DNA of 64,000 nucleotides from Corella eumyota (lineage: Eukaryota > Chordata > Ascidiacea > Phlebobranchia > Corellidae). The stretch covers positions 4,960,001 through 5,024,000 of the forward strand of contig OY720101.1 in the NCBI GenBank assembly GCA_963082875.1, in the 5' to 3' direction. Positions 21,936 to 35,000 of this stretch are shown one piece after another. The position numbers were made by a program, and so were the translations under genes. How positions within the stretch are numbered: position 1 is the first letter of the stretch; every line of letters starts with the position of its first letter. Below the pieces are notes generated by a model that was not told where the DNA came from, did no database searches, and saw nothing but the letters and a program-made list of their open reading frames with translations.

Positions 21936-24900
21936 ATGTTAAAACTTATTCGCCATAACAAACTTGGTAACATTTTAAACTCACATTTAAGAACTATAAG
22001 CAACGTTAATACAGTTAATTTAAACAAAACGCAATTAAAAATGGATCAGAAAGTCAAAACAACTCCAAAAGATGTAAGAAGGTTAATTCGAGCGGAGACT
22101 TATGGAGCTGATGCGACAGCATTTTCGTGCCCAGGTGATTAATATCAAATATATAAAAAGAAATAACTGATATTATTTAATCCTCATAATCTTGTTTTAT
22201 TAGGATACAAACAGGCCAATCTGGCCATAGTTCCAAGCAAATATGCAGAGGATTTCTACACCGTTGCTAAGGGAACAAAAGGGGCTTTACCTATTTTGTA
22301 CAAAAGCAAAGTGGGTGAATTTTCTGCCGGACCACTAGGTGTTGATATTGATGTGAGAACTGATTTGATGAACTACAATGTCATTGAAAATGGAGTGATC
22401 ACTAAACATGTTACAAACCTTTTGGGTATTACATGTAATTTTAAATATTTTTTGCATTGTAAACAATAAAAAACAAGGCAAGTAATCCATATGGAAATAT
22501 TGATGGTTCGAATCCCACCTCTAGCAAATTAATAGTACATTTTAGTCTTAATGGTAATAACATTTAAAAGTACTTTAAATAAAAATACTAAAAAATTCTT
22601 ATTTTATTGTAGATTATGATTTAAGTGACTATGTTGTCTTCTACATCGGCTGTAGTTTTTCTTTCTATGGAATTCTAATAAAGAATAATATCATCACCAT
22701 ACCAGACAAAGATAAAAGTTTAAATGTTGCAATGTATAAAACAAATATTGATATCTACAAGTCTGGGGTATTTAATGGGAAAATGGTCATCAGTATGAGG
22801 TATATTAAGAAAGAGAAGTTGTCGGATCTGGCAACTCTAACTTTCCCTTTGGATGATGTTCATGGAGCACCAGTGCATTATGGGAACCCAGGTAAAGAAT
22901 ATTTGTTTTTTAAACTAACAATTATTACATTCTCTTTAGTTTTTGCAATAAAAGATATCAATATTATTGATTTTATAAATAAAATGTCTAATAGTTCGCA
23001 ATTTTGTAAAAGACTTTTTTGTTTTGTTTTAGCTTTGATTGGAATAAACGTAGACGAAAACAATCTTGGATCTAAAATGATTTGCAATGACGGAGAAGTT
23101 GCAGCTTACTTCTGTTGTGGGGTATCTGGTGCCATGGCTTTAAAATCTGCAAACTTAGAGCTTGCTTTCTCTCACAAGCCTGGCAACATGTTAATCACTG
23201 ATGTATTACAAGAAGATGTTGTCATTGAAACGGAAGACAAAAACAAAATAGCTCGTGTTATAGAGTTCGACAGCAAGGGGGGAAAATACAGTGTCATGTC
23301 GGTTGCTACTTTAGATAAGTTAAATCTTCTTGATAAATTGATTCAGCAAGATCCCGGAAATCGTGGGATTGCCAATTTGGTCGTTGAAGGTGATTTTGCT
23401 AAAGCAACTGCTGCTTTATCTCATGCTGATTCCGTGGCTTTAATAACTGGGTTTCCTTGCAACGACTCTGACCCACCTGATGAAACAGATGGATTGCCAG
23501 GTAAAAAAAAAATTTTAATCCAAAAATTCAAGTAACCGGTAGCGTAGTGATAAGAACTCTTGCTACACCACACATGAGGTCGTGGGTTCAATCCCCACTG
23601 ATCTCATGCTGTAGCGCCCTTGAGTAAGGCGCTATAAACGGTATAAACTCCTGCTGAGCCAGCACTTAATCAGTAGCATAATTACCGGGCAATTATAGTC
23701 TCTATAATATCCCAAACTGCCACAGGCAACTCAAGACTGGGTCGGAGTAACTGATGTTACTCTATGTTTAAATCGTGCATTCGACTTTCCCACATCGAGA
23801 ATAAATTTATATACAAAAAAAAAAAAGTAAGAATTTTGGGTGTAAAAATTGAGTTAATATAGGAATTTTTTTGACCCCTTTTTTAAGAGAGCACAATATT
23901 TTAATTTCTGGATACCTAAATCTGTATAATAAATCCACTATCTTATTGTAGCCCATTCTTAAATGTGTTTATTATTATTTGTAGGGATAATAAGTTTGGG
24001 AGCTGTTCTACAAGCCCTTGGCAAACAAGTTACTGTCATTGTTGAAGAATCATCTGTTTCCATGTATTGTGACATCTTTAAGAATTGTTTAAACGAAGGT
24101 TTGATCAAGGAAGAGTTTTGTGTAAAATCAAGTGAGACAATAAAAGTAGATGAGTTGTTGTTTAAAAGTAATGGACAACCTTTTTATGACGTTGTATTAG
24201 CTTCCGAAAGAATAGGCAAGGGCACAGATGGAAGGTAAGATTGAACTGCTAAATAAAAACTCAATCAAAATTTAATATTAGTTTTTGATGTAGTTTTTTT
24301 TATTTTATTTTGTTTTTTCGCGCATTGATAAAAGTAAATAATAAATACGATATGCAATTAATATTACAACAATGCAACGGGAAAAAATGACAAAATCAAT
24401 TTAATGATTTAAAACATGCCAAAAGTATTAATGTTTACATGAAGATTTTAATTATTTTATGGCATGGTCACCAAACCCAGATTACATGCTGCTTTTGTTT
24501 AAATAGAACACACTAAGCTAAAAAAATTTGTTGCATCTTATTTTATTCCTGCATGTATTAGATATTATGGTATGAAAGGAAAAGATTTATCACATTTGGT
24601 GGATCCAAAAATCGACGATATTTTCCAAACAGCATCTGAATGTAGTTTGATCACTACAATTGGAATTGGAGATGGGGGAAATGAATTAGGAATGGGAAAA
24701 GTGATCGAAAATATAAAAAGATTTATACCAGGTGGAGAAAAAATAGGATGCGTTGTTTCAGCGAAGTTATTGATCTCAGCAGGTAAGTGAGCAATTTTTT
24801 CTTATGATAAATTTGACTTTAATAACAATTTTTTTGATTTAGGGGTATCAAATTGGGGATGTTATTCGCTTGGTCTTGGGTTATATGCATTGAGATCCTG

Positions 24901-25342
24901 TCCTATGCATGACAGATACTTTCGGAGGGCTGTTGGGTTTCCCGTTGATGTAGTTGAACAAATGGGACAGTTTTTACCGACAGTACAGAGGGTAAATAAC
25001 TCACTACAACAAGTGATGTTATTTTAAATAATTTCTTTTTATTGGACCTAAGAAAATATTTATTTTGTTGAAAATAAAACATTTTAATAATCTAGAGTAT
25101 GCTGTGTAAATGTCAATTCTTGTCTTGCAAAATTCTTGTATGAAGATAATTTAAACTCAACTAGATCTTAAAAATTATTACATTTTTTACTTTTTTAGGA
25201 ACGTAAAATATTGGAAATTGTTGAATCTTTTGGCATAAAGGATGGTATAAGGCCAGACCAATCTTGTTCTGTTGACAGTTTATTTTTCGACAACGAACAC
25301 ACGACCATACTGAAGGAAATGATTAATGTTGTAAAAATATAA
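21936..25342 (+). CDS. DGLUCY: D-glutamate cyclase, mitochondrial
   Basis: Eight exons: 21936-22134, 22204-22425, 22613-22891, 23033-23500, 23985-24234, 24562-24782, 24843-24991, 25199-25342. All joins keep frame and give 643 residues (human about 616). I chose the ATG at 21936 because the leader it opens is rich in Arg/Lys/Asn with almost no acid, as expected for mitochondrial import. The N-terminal half fits the DUF1445 hydro-lyase-like domain (CPGYKQANLA, VGEFSAGPLGVDID, DDVHGAPVHYGNP). The C-terminal half fits the DUF4392 cyclase domain (ITGFPCN, DETDGLPG, ASERIGKGTDGRYYGMKG, TIGIGDGGNELGMGK, VSNWG). The family turns D-glutamate into 5-oxo-D-proline in mitochondria. Intron 4 carries a SINE, intron 5 a dispersed 166-bp repeat. 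Confidence 0.93.
23535..23827 (+). mobile_element. tRNA-derived SINE, family 1, copy 4
   Basis: About 290 bp in DGLUCY intron 4, ending in an A-tail at about 23816-23826. It has a full head with A-box-like TAGTGATAAG and B box GGTTCAATCCC, then the family body. It begins within about 35 bp of the upstream exon donor. One of the better preserved copies. Confidence 0.87.
24320..24483. repeat. Dispersed 166-bp repeat, copy 1
   Basis: Starts GCGCATTGATAAAAGTAAA and ends TCACCAAACCCAGATT. The same sequence recurs in reverse at 30830-30995 with only scattered differences. A T-rich tract lies before it here and an A-rich tract beyond the equivalent end of copy 2. No coding capacity; probably a short non-autonomous element. 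Confidence 0.75.
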
Positions 25343-26077
25343 ATTAACAAATTTTGTTAAAAATATGTATATATGCAGGAAATTATGTTACGATACAAAA
25401 TCCTAAAAATTATAAAGTGATTTTAGTGTAACAAATCCTGTAATGCTGCTTATACCCAAATGCAATCTAACTTGTTAATAAAAAATAAAAACTTGTATTT
25501 TTTTTTATTTATTTATATAACGAAACTGAAAGAAAAAAATACGAAAAAATAAATTGTTACAAAAACTACTGAAATTGTGGCAAGGTTTAAAAAATATGGC
25601 CTCAAAAATAATGCTAAGGCACAATCTACGTAATTTTTTTACTTTTGCAATAAAAAAGTGTTAATTTTCAAGCAGCATAAAAAACAAATGTGAAGAATAA
25701 GCAAAGAAATGATAACGAATACAAACATTTTAATTTGATTTCATTTAATTAAAAAAACTGAATTATTTAATATAAAACAAAACAAATTGTCTTTTAAAAT
25801 AAAATCAGATAACATAATTGGACGGAAACGTAAAAAAGGAAGCCCCAACTTTTAAAAATAAATAAAAACATGATTGAAAAAAACTCAAAATTAAAAATGG
25901 GGTCAATGAATTCGTGTGGTGTTAAAATCACCAAAAATAAAGAAAAAAATGTCTTTAAAATAAAACCTTTTCATGATTGTAGTATGGGTCTATGGTATAT
26001 AAAGCTCAGGTAGGATTGGTCAACTAACTATATGTAAAATTCATTGAAGTTATTTTCAACAAATGGTCGAAAATTTT
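25343..26077. other. 3' gap between convergent DGLUCY and FRMD6
   Basis: AT-rich 3' sequence shared by two convergent genes, with several AATAAA-like motifs on both strands. No gene seen. Confidence 0.5.
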
Positions 26078-29000
26078 TTACACAATCACTTCCTTGAAGC
26101 TTTCAATGTAACCTCTTGGCCTTGACCCTAACATTGCTGAATTATAACAAGTTTTCAGGGTTTGTTTTGGGGAATACCCGTTTACTCCTGCATGGTACGA
26201 AATCGGCCTCCGTTGATTTTCGTTTTTCTCATGTTTGGTGCGCAACAATACCTCGGGCTTGTGAGGGGTGAATGTCTTATGACCCAGGGGTTTATGTGGG
26301 GTGTGACCGGGACCCCCTAATTGTTTATTGTTAGAGTTTTGTGCCGATACGGGACGTTTTTGGGTTTTGCTGTCAGAAAGTTTACGGTGCTGAGCTGCGA
26401 TGGTTTTCTGGCAGGCATCGCTCATTTTCCTGTGGTGCACAGCATCATGATCATTATAAATCCCCCTTGTGGGCATTGTGGAAGAGTTATATTGTCCAAT
26501 AGATGGAGGTAGACCCACAAATGCGGAGGGAATGTCCTTGTGGCGATCGCTGCGACTTAATGGGGTCAACAAATCATCATAACTTTTGTTTGAGGTAAGT
26601 GCTTGACCGAAATGTGCACCATTTGGATCTTCATTATCCAATGGGAAGATTTCGTGAGCATCGTGAAGAGACTTATGACGTTGATGTCGTTTGTGATGAT
26701 GTCGCTCATGAGACCCCTCAACCTTCGACTTTGACCTTCGGTGTCGTTTATCATTGTTGGTTTTCGACAAAATGTCGTTGCAGGAATTGTGGTCAGAGTT
26801 TTTCTTTTGTTGGTTCTGTTCCTTGCAAGATTTAACACTCCGAACTTTCTTGTGCTGCTCTAGTGGTTCTTGTGAATATCGTCGTCCATTTTGTTTCTCA
26901 GATAAAGTCCTAAAATAATTTAAAAATTTAGCAAAAAATTCCAAAACTTAGTTTTAAATAAATTGACAAAATTTTAATTTTTTTACCTGTGTTGTCTTGG
27001 TATAGTGTGGGTGTCATCGTAATAAGTACCAGACCCCTGCCTGGAACCCAGAAACAAAGGTGTGGGTTCAACAGTTGCAACGTGTTGTTCATAAGAGGGT
27101 AACTTTAGGGTCCCATTGCCAACTAATGGGGTCACTTCATGAGTGGAAACCCTTTGAGGTTCCGTTTCTAAATCTGGGATCAAATCAAATTCTGGGAAAG
27201 CATTGGGGTAGGATTTATAAGTGGGGGAAATCCCATTTTCTGTTGGATTAACACAGTCGGCCTCGATAGCTGATAGATCGGGGTGCTGGTCACCCTCAAT
27301 TCGGGGTGCATACCCATTTTCTGGGTAAAACTCGTTTTTTTGGGTGTCAATTATTTCTGCGGTCTTAGATTGGGTCGTGTTGGTATCAAGGTGCATCGGA
27401 GCTGGTGTTTTTGGTTCCTGGGGTTGACTGATGACGTCATCACCTCTGACGTCAGAGGACTCTTTCACAAGAGTGGTCGCCTCACTGTTTAGTGTTTGGC
27501 CACTGTTACACGTTTCAGAGGTACTAATGGTTTCTAAAATCAAAAAATAAAATTTTATTTTAGAAAATTTAAAAAAAATTAAGTTCAAATAATTAAAAGT
27601 TAAAACTTACCTGAGTTAGTATTGGTTTGCTGCATTGAGGTGAGGTCACTCACGCTCAAACTCTTATGCGCTGGCGCCTCCAAGTGTTCCTGAGTGATGA
27701 AAATGACTTCGCCCCTAGGTGGAGTATCGTGGTCAATGGGATCAAAATCGTCAACAAACGCGTTATCTAAAAAAAAATAAAAACACATAAAATTTAAAAA
27801 TGAATGAAATAATAAAATAACCAAGGCCAAGTTTTCTTTAAAAATTCTTTTTAATTTACCATTGCTGTCAATTTCTTCGTCTTCCTCGTCATGTCGTTGT
27901 TTGATGTCGGTCTCAATACCTGAAGTATGAGAACTTCCATGACTTGTACTCGAGTTGTAAGATTTGTAAACTTTACTACGTTCTAAATGGATCAAAATAT
28001 TTAAATTTTTTAAACTATTTAAATTTTAATGATTTTTGTTCAATTTTTTCAAAAAAAAATTAAGTAAATTTTTAGTAACATAAATGGAACTTGAGAATTT
28101 TTTTTTACCTTCTTTACTTTTGTTCGAGGCTGGACTGACAGTGACGTCATTACTCCCTGCAATAAAATCAATTTCTCGGTCGTGGTCTAAATTTTTTCCA
28201 CTTATGTAACTTTCACGATATTGTCGTTTTGCTAAAAAAAAAAAAAAAAATTTACATTTATAGAATTTTTTTAAAACGAAAAACAATTTTACAAAAAAAT
28301 TTAAAAAATTTTGGGCAAAAAAAATTGCTGAATGTTAATGTGATAAAACACAGATCAAAATTTACAACAACAGAAAAAACATTTAAGCACATCACGCCAC
28401 CCTATACAAAATCCATATCACCAGCTGTAAGATTTTAAGCAATAAAAAATCAATTTTAAATCAAGCTTTACAACACAGTCTGTTTTATATCCTACATAAA
28501 AGCAAGCAACGTACAACGGAATCATGTTAAATAGATACAACGTCAAAAATATCCTTTTATCGTATGTTCGACTTCAAATTTAAGCTAAAAAAATAGTTCA
28601 AGTCACGTAGTTTTATCGTAGTTGGATGACATAATAAATAAGTATGTTTAAATTTAAGTTTTGACACAAAGACTTACTTTTAACGTGTCATTGGATATTA
28701 AAAGGAAAAATAGTCTGTTTTGGCACGAGTTCGTTAAAATAATATATGTCGCAATTTGTATTTTTTTTGTTTGTTGTTTTAAAAAAAAAGCATTTAAAAT
28801 TTACAAAAAATTTAACTTAATTGCTAACCTTAGCATAAACTCGTATATTAAAATATAGAAATCCGTAAATTTTGCTTCCTTATAAATGTATAAAAATATA
28901 GACCCAAAATACAACAGATATACATTTTCCGATATATATATATTTATAAATATCATGCGGCATATGTTATAAATAACTAGAAAATGTGAATTAATTGTAA

Positions 29001-32000
29001 AACAAGTATTTTTTATGTTAAAATACATTTTTATTTTATTTTCCTGTGTGAAATTTTGCCAATATAATTTGCGATATCGTGTTTTTATCTGTATAACATG
29101 ACTCACAAAATGTTAAGGTTTTAGATTATTAACCACATTTACTTGTTTAAAATGTAAATGTTTGATAATAAACATGGAGTTGCTAAGAAACAAATAAATT
29201 AATAGGAGTTTGTAATTTTTAACGTTGATTGACAATTTTGTTTTCAAAAAAATAATTTTTTTTTTTTTATTCGGTTATACTAATAACTTAACGAAAGATA
29301 AAAATATACACAAAATTTTTTGCCCATATTATTAAAAACAATTTATTGACACTTTAAATTTTTTTTTTAGCGTTATGATCTACGTCAAATTTTTTTCCTT
29401 TCCAGATTCGGTAAAACGTTTTTTCGGTAAAGTGGTTTTCGGTTATGTGTCATTAATTTATTTTTAAAGGTCTGATAAAATAGCATGTTATTTTTGTATG
29501 TTTTAGATTACAAACCGATTCATAGTTACCGTAAATTAAAAATAAATATTACATTTTCTCAATACCTTATTCCAAAAAAATACTATAACCACCAGACAAA
29601 AATAAACAACATTTAAAAAATCTTTGTATGGAAAATTGATAAGACTACGAATATATTACTATACAAATACACTTATCTTGCGAGATATAAGTTTTTAAAA
29701 ATAAAATAAAAATCTTTAAAAAAACTTACTTTGTTTTGGAACGAATGGAGTTAGACTCATGTATTGAGAATGGGTATCTCTTAATAATCTGAGCAAGTAC
29801 TTGGATCTAGCATGGCTGCCGGTATAGTAAGTCAACCTGCGACTTGCGGGCTGGTCCTCTGGGTAAATCTCAAAACGACGAGCCTGAAAGAAAAAAAAAA
29901 TTTTACATTTTTTAAAAGAATTTTTAAACCATTTTTTTTCAATTATTTTTTTTTAATTTATGATAAAATTAAAGATCCCTTTTTCAGAAAAATCGACCAT
30001 CTTACCACGAAGAGTAGTTGTCCCACTTTGCTCCATGGAAACTCTAGATTAAGAATGTTTGAGCTTGAATGTTTGTGTTGTGATATATGATGGATTCGAA
30101 TTCCCATGTGATAAATACACAACAATACTGAGGGCTCCGTTTCTTTTTTAGTCTAAAAATAAAAAAAATTAAAATATAAGAAAGTTTTACAGCAAAAATT
30201 TACTAAAGAAATTAAAAAAATTGAAATTTCAATTTTAACTTGATAATGTTTAAAAAAACAAAAATTGAAAAAATTTTGCGCATTTTATCTTATTCGGAAT
30301 TGTTTTTGTAAATTATCTTAAAAAGGAATAAGGTCACGTGATTTTTCTGTAAACAGCCTCCTATCATTAAAACCCGCAAAAATTCGATCGAAATAAAAAC
30401 CGCATAATATCAATTCACAGTCCTATAATAAACACTATGGGTGTTCTAATACATATATATATAAATATATATATAATAACAAAAATAACTTTCTATATAA
30501 ACATAAGTGGCAAAAATGAACCACATACTTTCGTACAAATACGAGTGAGCAATTTTCGACTTTCAAATGACACGTTAAAGTGAATTTAAAGTGCGTATGT
30601 GCTTAAACAAGTTGTTTTACAAGCTACTACATCAAAACAAGCTATAACAACATTCCTTTTAAATACTAGGTAGAGGCATGCGCGGTGTAAATGGGTTTAT
30701 TGTTTAAATATTAAAAGTTTAACATTTCGGCTTTCATATTTAAAGGATATAAGCGTGCCTTATTAAACATAATATTATTTCCGTACTTTAGAATATTTTT
30801 TTCTAGTGTTTTTAAATGTTTAGTTTACAAATCTGGGTTTGGTGACCATGCCATAATACACTATAAAATCTTTGTATAAACATTATTACTTTTGGCATGT
30901 TTTAAATTATTAAATTGATTTTGTCATTTTTTTCCCGTCGCATTGTTGTAATATTAATTGTATATCGTATTTATTATTTACTTTTATCAATGCGCAAAAA
31001 AAAAAAATAAAAAAAAAATTAAAAAGTAGAAAAATTAAAATGGCAATGCTTTAGGTGGGATTTGAACTCCAGGCCAAAAGTCAGGACCCAAAACGTACCG
31101 AAAACTAAACCATTGTTATCATTTATATTTTGTCTATACATAAAGGAGTCTTAACCGATTTATTTACGTTTTAAAAAGACAATAAAAAACTCTTATTTTG
31201 CTAGACGTCTACATTTTTACATACATAAGTTAAACAAAAAGCAATACCTGAGACTAATTAACCATTTAACCACAAACCCAGCATAAACAAAGCAACCAAA
31301 ATTAAAAAGTGCCTAATTTTCAGACAGTCTAAGATTTTAACACCATTGTTAGTTAAAAAAAAAGTTAATCCCGTGTTAGTTTATGTTAATCTCATGTCTG
31401 TATTTTTGGCTTAAAAAATTTTGTGTCTTGATTCGGGTTCAAATTACGGTTCAAACAATGGGGTCGTGTTACTTTGCCAGCGTCTGGAAAAGAATAGTAA
31501 ACACTGTCTACGTCACGCACGTTTGTGACGTCATAATCAAAGCGAGTCACGAGTTTTGGTAATTTTTGGGGCGATTTGGGAATTTGTAAATCACGGTTTT
31601 TGAATCCCCGTTGTTTTAATTTTATTTGTTTTTTGAAAAAAATGACGTCACAATTTTTATAAAATTTTCTCCTTTTAGTAAAAGTATACAAAACAAAATT
31701 ATTCATTTTTTAAGTTAAATTTTGATTCCAAATGACGCAAATAAACAGCGGGAAACCGACATACAAAAAATTATGAAAAAAATTCCCTAAAATTTGCAAA
31801 AAAAATAAACTCGAAATCTAAAGTCAATTCTCGTGTTTTGATTTCGCACCATGACATCACAATAGAAATATTATGACGTCCGCCACGGGTGGCCAATCAT
31901 ATCCATTTATTTCTTTGAAGTATATTTTATAACCTTGTGTTAGATACAAAACAAAATTTTATCGTTTTTTATTATGTAAAAAAAAATAAAAACTGACCCA

Positions 32001-35000
32001 AATGCAATTGAGTTTTATGTTCAATTAGCGATATTTTTTTTACGACTTAGCTTTCATTTTAAAGTACAAAAAATTTAATTTAAAATTAACTTTAATCAAA
32101 AAATGCAGCTCCAAATATCTTTCTTTTTTTTGGGATGACCAGCAAAAACCACAAAACATTTAATTAACAGCACATACCTCACAGCTCATTTAACATACAG
32201 CCTATTCCAAAGCCGTATAATACCTATTCCGATTGTCCGAAATAAGAACCGGTAATAACCAGTTTAAACTGGTAATCCAGCGTATCGAAATTAGCCCAAA
32301 ATATTACGTAATGGTAAAGGAATAGGGTTAGAATTAGTAACTTAAACTAGAGGTTTACGGAACGCGTACGCGCCAGAGGTTAACGGCACCTGATAGGTAA
32401 TTGTTTTCTTAAACTTTAATAAATAATAAATTCGCAAAATTTTAAATTTTAATACACGAAATATAGGTTTAAAAATCGAATCAATATTAGATGAAAATTT
32501 GAACTCAAATTATTTTAACATTATGTTATGATCGTTACATGCATCAACCAAAGGTAAATAAGTTATTAAATCTCAACTACTTAAGACTTAAGTAGACTCT
32601 TAAAGGTAAAATTTCAAAAAATCGGCCGCTTTGAAATCGCAAGATTTTTGTTTGTAGGCCCAGCTGGGGGTCATTTTAAGTGACCATTGCTTGAAAACTG
32701 ACCAGGCGGTTACGTCATTTACGGACACTGTAACGTCATAGCAGTTGTTTTTATGACGTCAAGATTTAAAGAGAATTTCGTGTTAAAATTTATTGCGATT
32801 TTAAATTTTTAGCAAGAATTTTAAAAAAGGTTAAAAAAATTTAAAAATGGGATAAATTTTTTTTTTTAAATATTCTAAATGTTTTGATGCGATTACAAAA
32901 CAGCAAGAATTTGACCTTTTCTTATCCGTTCCTACCAAGCGAGACAAGAATTTAATAAAGCCCGAAATTCTCCTTTTAATTTGAAGGAAACGTTTTGTGA
33001 TTTTAAACCTAATGTTGTTGTAAAATTCCAAAAATGCTAAAGTGGGTTAGCGTTTTTTATTGAAAAGCAAATGGTTGTAGTGTTGTGATTTCCCAATTAG
33101 AACATCCGAATTAAAAAAAAAACTTTTTTTTGTTTTTTTGCCCTCCCCCCCCCTCCAAAAAAAAATTTTAAATTTGATTTTTTTACCTTGAATAGTTTGT
33201 AGTAATGTACAGGTACGTCATCAATACACGAAGCATCTTTAATATATTCAGCTTGGGCGTTAAATATAGAGGTTTGAGATAACTCGGCGTGTTTCTTCGG
33301 TAAATGAGCCCATAAATACTCGTCGTTCCAATGCTCTAAAAACTAAAAAAAATTGGGATAAATTTAGGGGTAAGAACATTTTTTTTTTTAAATTGGGTAA
33401 AATGTTTAATATTTTTTTGCAATATAATAAAACGTTACTATTTATTTATGAAATCTAAAAAAATTGGTTCTCTTCAAAAAACTAAAACTCTTCAAAAAAA
33501 AAATCTTCAAAAACAAAAAAATGTAAAAAAATTCCCTAAATAAAAAATGTTTACCCAAGATGGGGCGTAGTCTTTTGGGTCGAAGTAGTGACCGTGGTGT
33601 GACACTGGGTCGAAAGTGCCAAGGTCAAGATGAAGAGCAGTAGCGGCTAGAGTAAAGATGACCTCATCTTGAGTGGTGACTTTAGATTGTAGGACGTTAC
33701 GTTTTAGTTGGAGGTAATAATGGTGGCGTGACTGTTGATCACTGTAGAAAAAAATTGTTAAAAATGCATTTAAAAAAACAAAAAAAATCCTAATTAAATT
33801 GTAATAATTTAAAAGTCATAAAAAAATTTTGTCTTATGTTCTAATGTAAAAAATTTTTTTTTTGAATAAAGAGTTTAAAATTTTAATTATTATGCCAAAT
33901 TGCATGGTCAACTTTTAAACAAAGGTCATAATTTTAGCATGGTTAACTGACGCTGTAAGGCAGCAAATGTAGACCATTTAGTAAACAAAAAAAACACAAC
34001 CCTGCCCACTTAACATATCTTATTGCATGGTCAAACTTTAACAAAACCAACAACCAAAACTACACCAGAAATACTCAAGCAGAAGGCTTTGAAATTTGAC
34101 CTATGGTCAGTTAAAGAATGTGGCCTCAATTATCGCTATACTCTAATGGCCGGCTTATCAACGCGACAGCAGACTGACAGTCACCAGTTATTAGCAGTCA
34201 TTAGCATATGTATGTCATCTGAAATTTGTTTACGAATTGGTTAACATGCCCTGTTTAATTTACGACCTTGTTTTATGTGCATAGTGATAAGTGATATGTA
34301 AGAAGTTGTTAAACTGTTAAGTGAATGCTGTAAATGTTACAATACGTCTTCTGTTCAACTTTAAATATTTGTTTTGGAATTTATTAGGTTTAAAGGAGCG
34401 AAAAAATCTTGATATTTTTAAGCAATTGTCGAGTGATTTATTTTTATTGCAAAAAAACGCGAAAATTTATTTCACTTATATAGTAATTGTACAAAATTAT
34501 TATAACGTAATTATATATAAATATAATCAATTACAACTAAAATTAAACTCCCTTATACGTTTAAAATAATTATATAATTTTTTAAAAATCACAATTTTTT
34601 AATATATTTTTTGTGCCCTTTTTATTTTTCCCATTTTTTGCATTTAAACCAACATTTATGTTAATATTTAAATAAAAATTAAACATCTTGAGTAATGATT
34701 TTTGTCAATCTAAAAGCCTGTCACGGCAAACGCAAGAATTTGCTTATAAAACAGGTCGGGCACTTAAACACAGGGATACCTAAGTACCACTTAACTTCAC
34801 CACAACTTCCTACGCGTGGTCACGTGACCACCACAAACACGTGTTGCAAAAAAATGCAACAAGAAAATATCTATCGAAATTTTGATTTTTTTTTATTAAT
34901 TTATCTGTAAAAATAATTTTATCTAAAAAATGTGATAATTATATATTTTTATTTTATTTTATTAATTTGTTCTGACTACTACATACGCCCTTTTATTAGT

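Larger units (their letters stand above)
30153..33186. other. FRMD6 intron 7
   Basis: About 3 kb between exons 7 and 8. Holds repeat copy 2 (30830-30995), a tRNA-like relic (31036-31115, minus), three TGACGTCA sites (31526, 31643, 32754) and a 16-bp palindrome at 32258-32273. A 104-codon minus-strand frame at 31392-31706 is unsupported. Confidence 0.5.

Noticed and set aside
22505-22535. B-box-like GGTTCGAATCCC in DGLUCY intron 2
   Set aside because: No A box at the right distance and no tRNA fold; at most a SINE crumb.
26321-27492. Plus-strand frames opposite the last FRMD6 exons
   Set aside because: Antisense shadows of long GC-richer coding exons; no splice sites or family match.
31392-31706. 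104-codon minus-strand frame in FRMD6 intron 7
   Set aside because: No recognisable family, no fitting splice sites into the FRMD6 phase, and it is overlapped by CRE-rich intron sequence. Could be an alternative exon but not supported.
34023-34910. Three small plus-strand frames in FRMD6 intron 5
   Set aside because: Low complexity or short, with no splice signals, family resemblance or start context.
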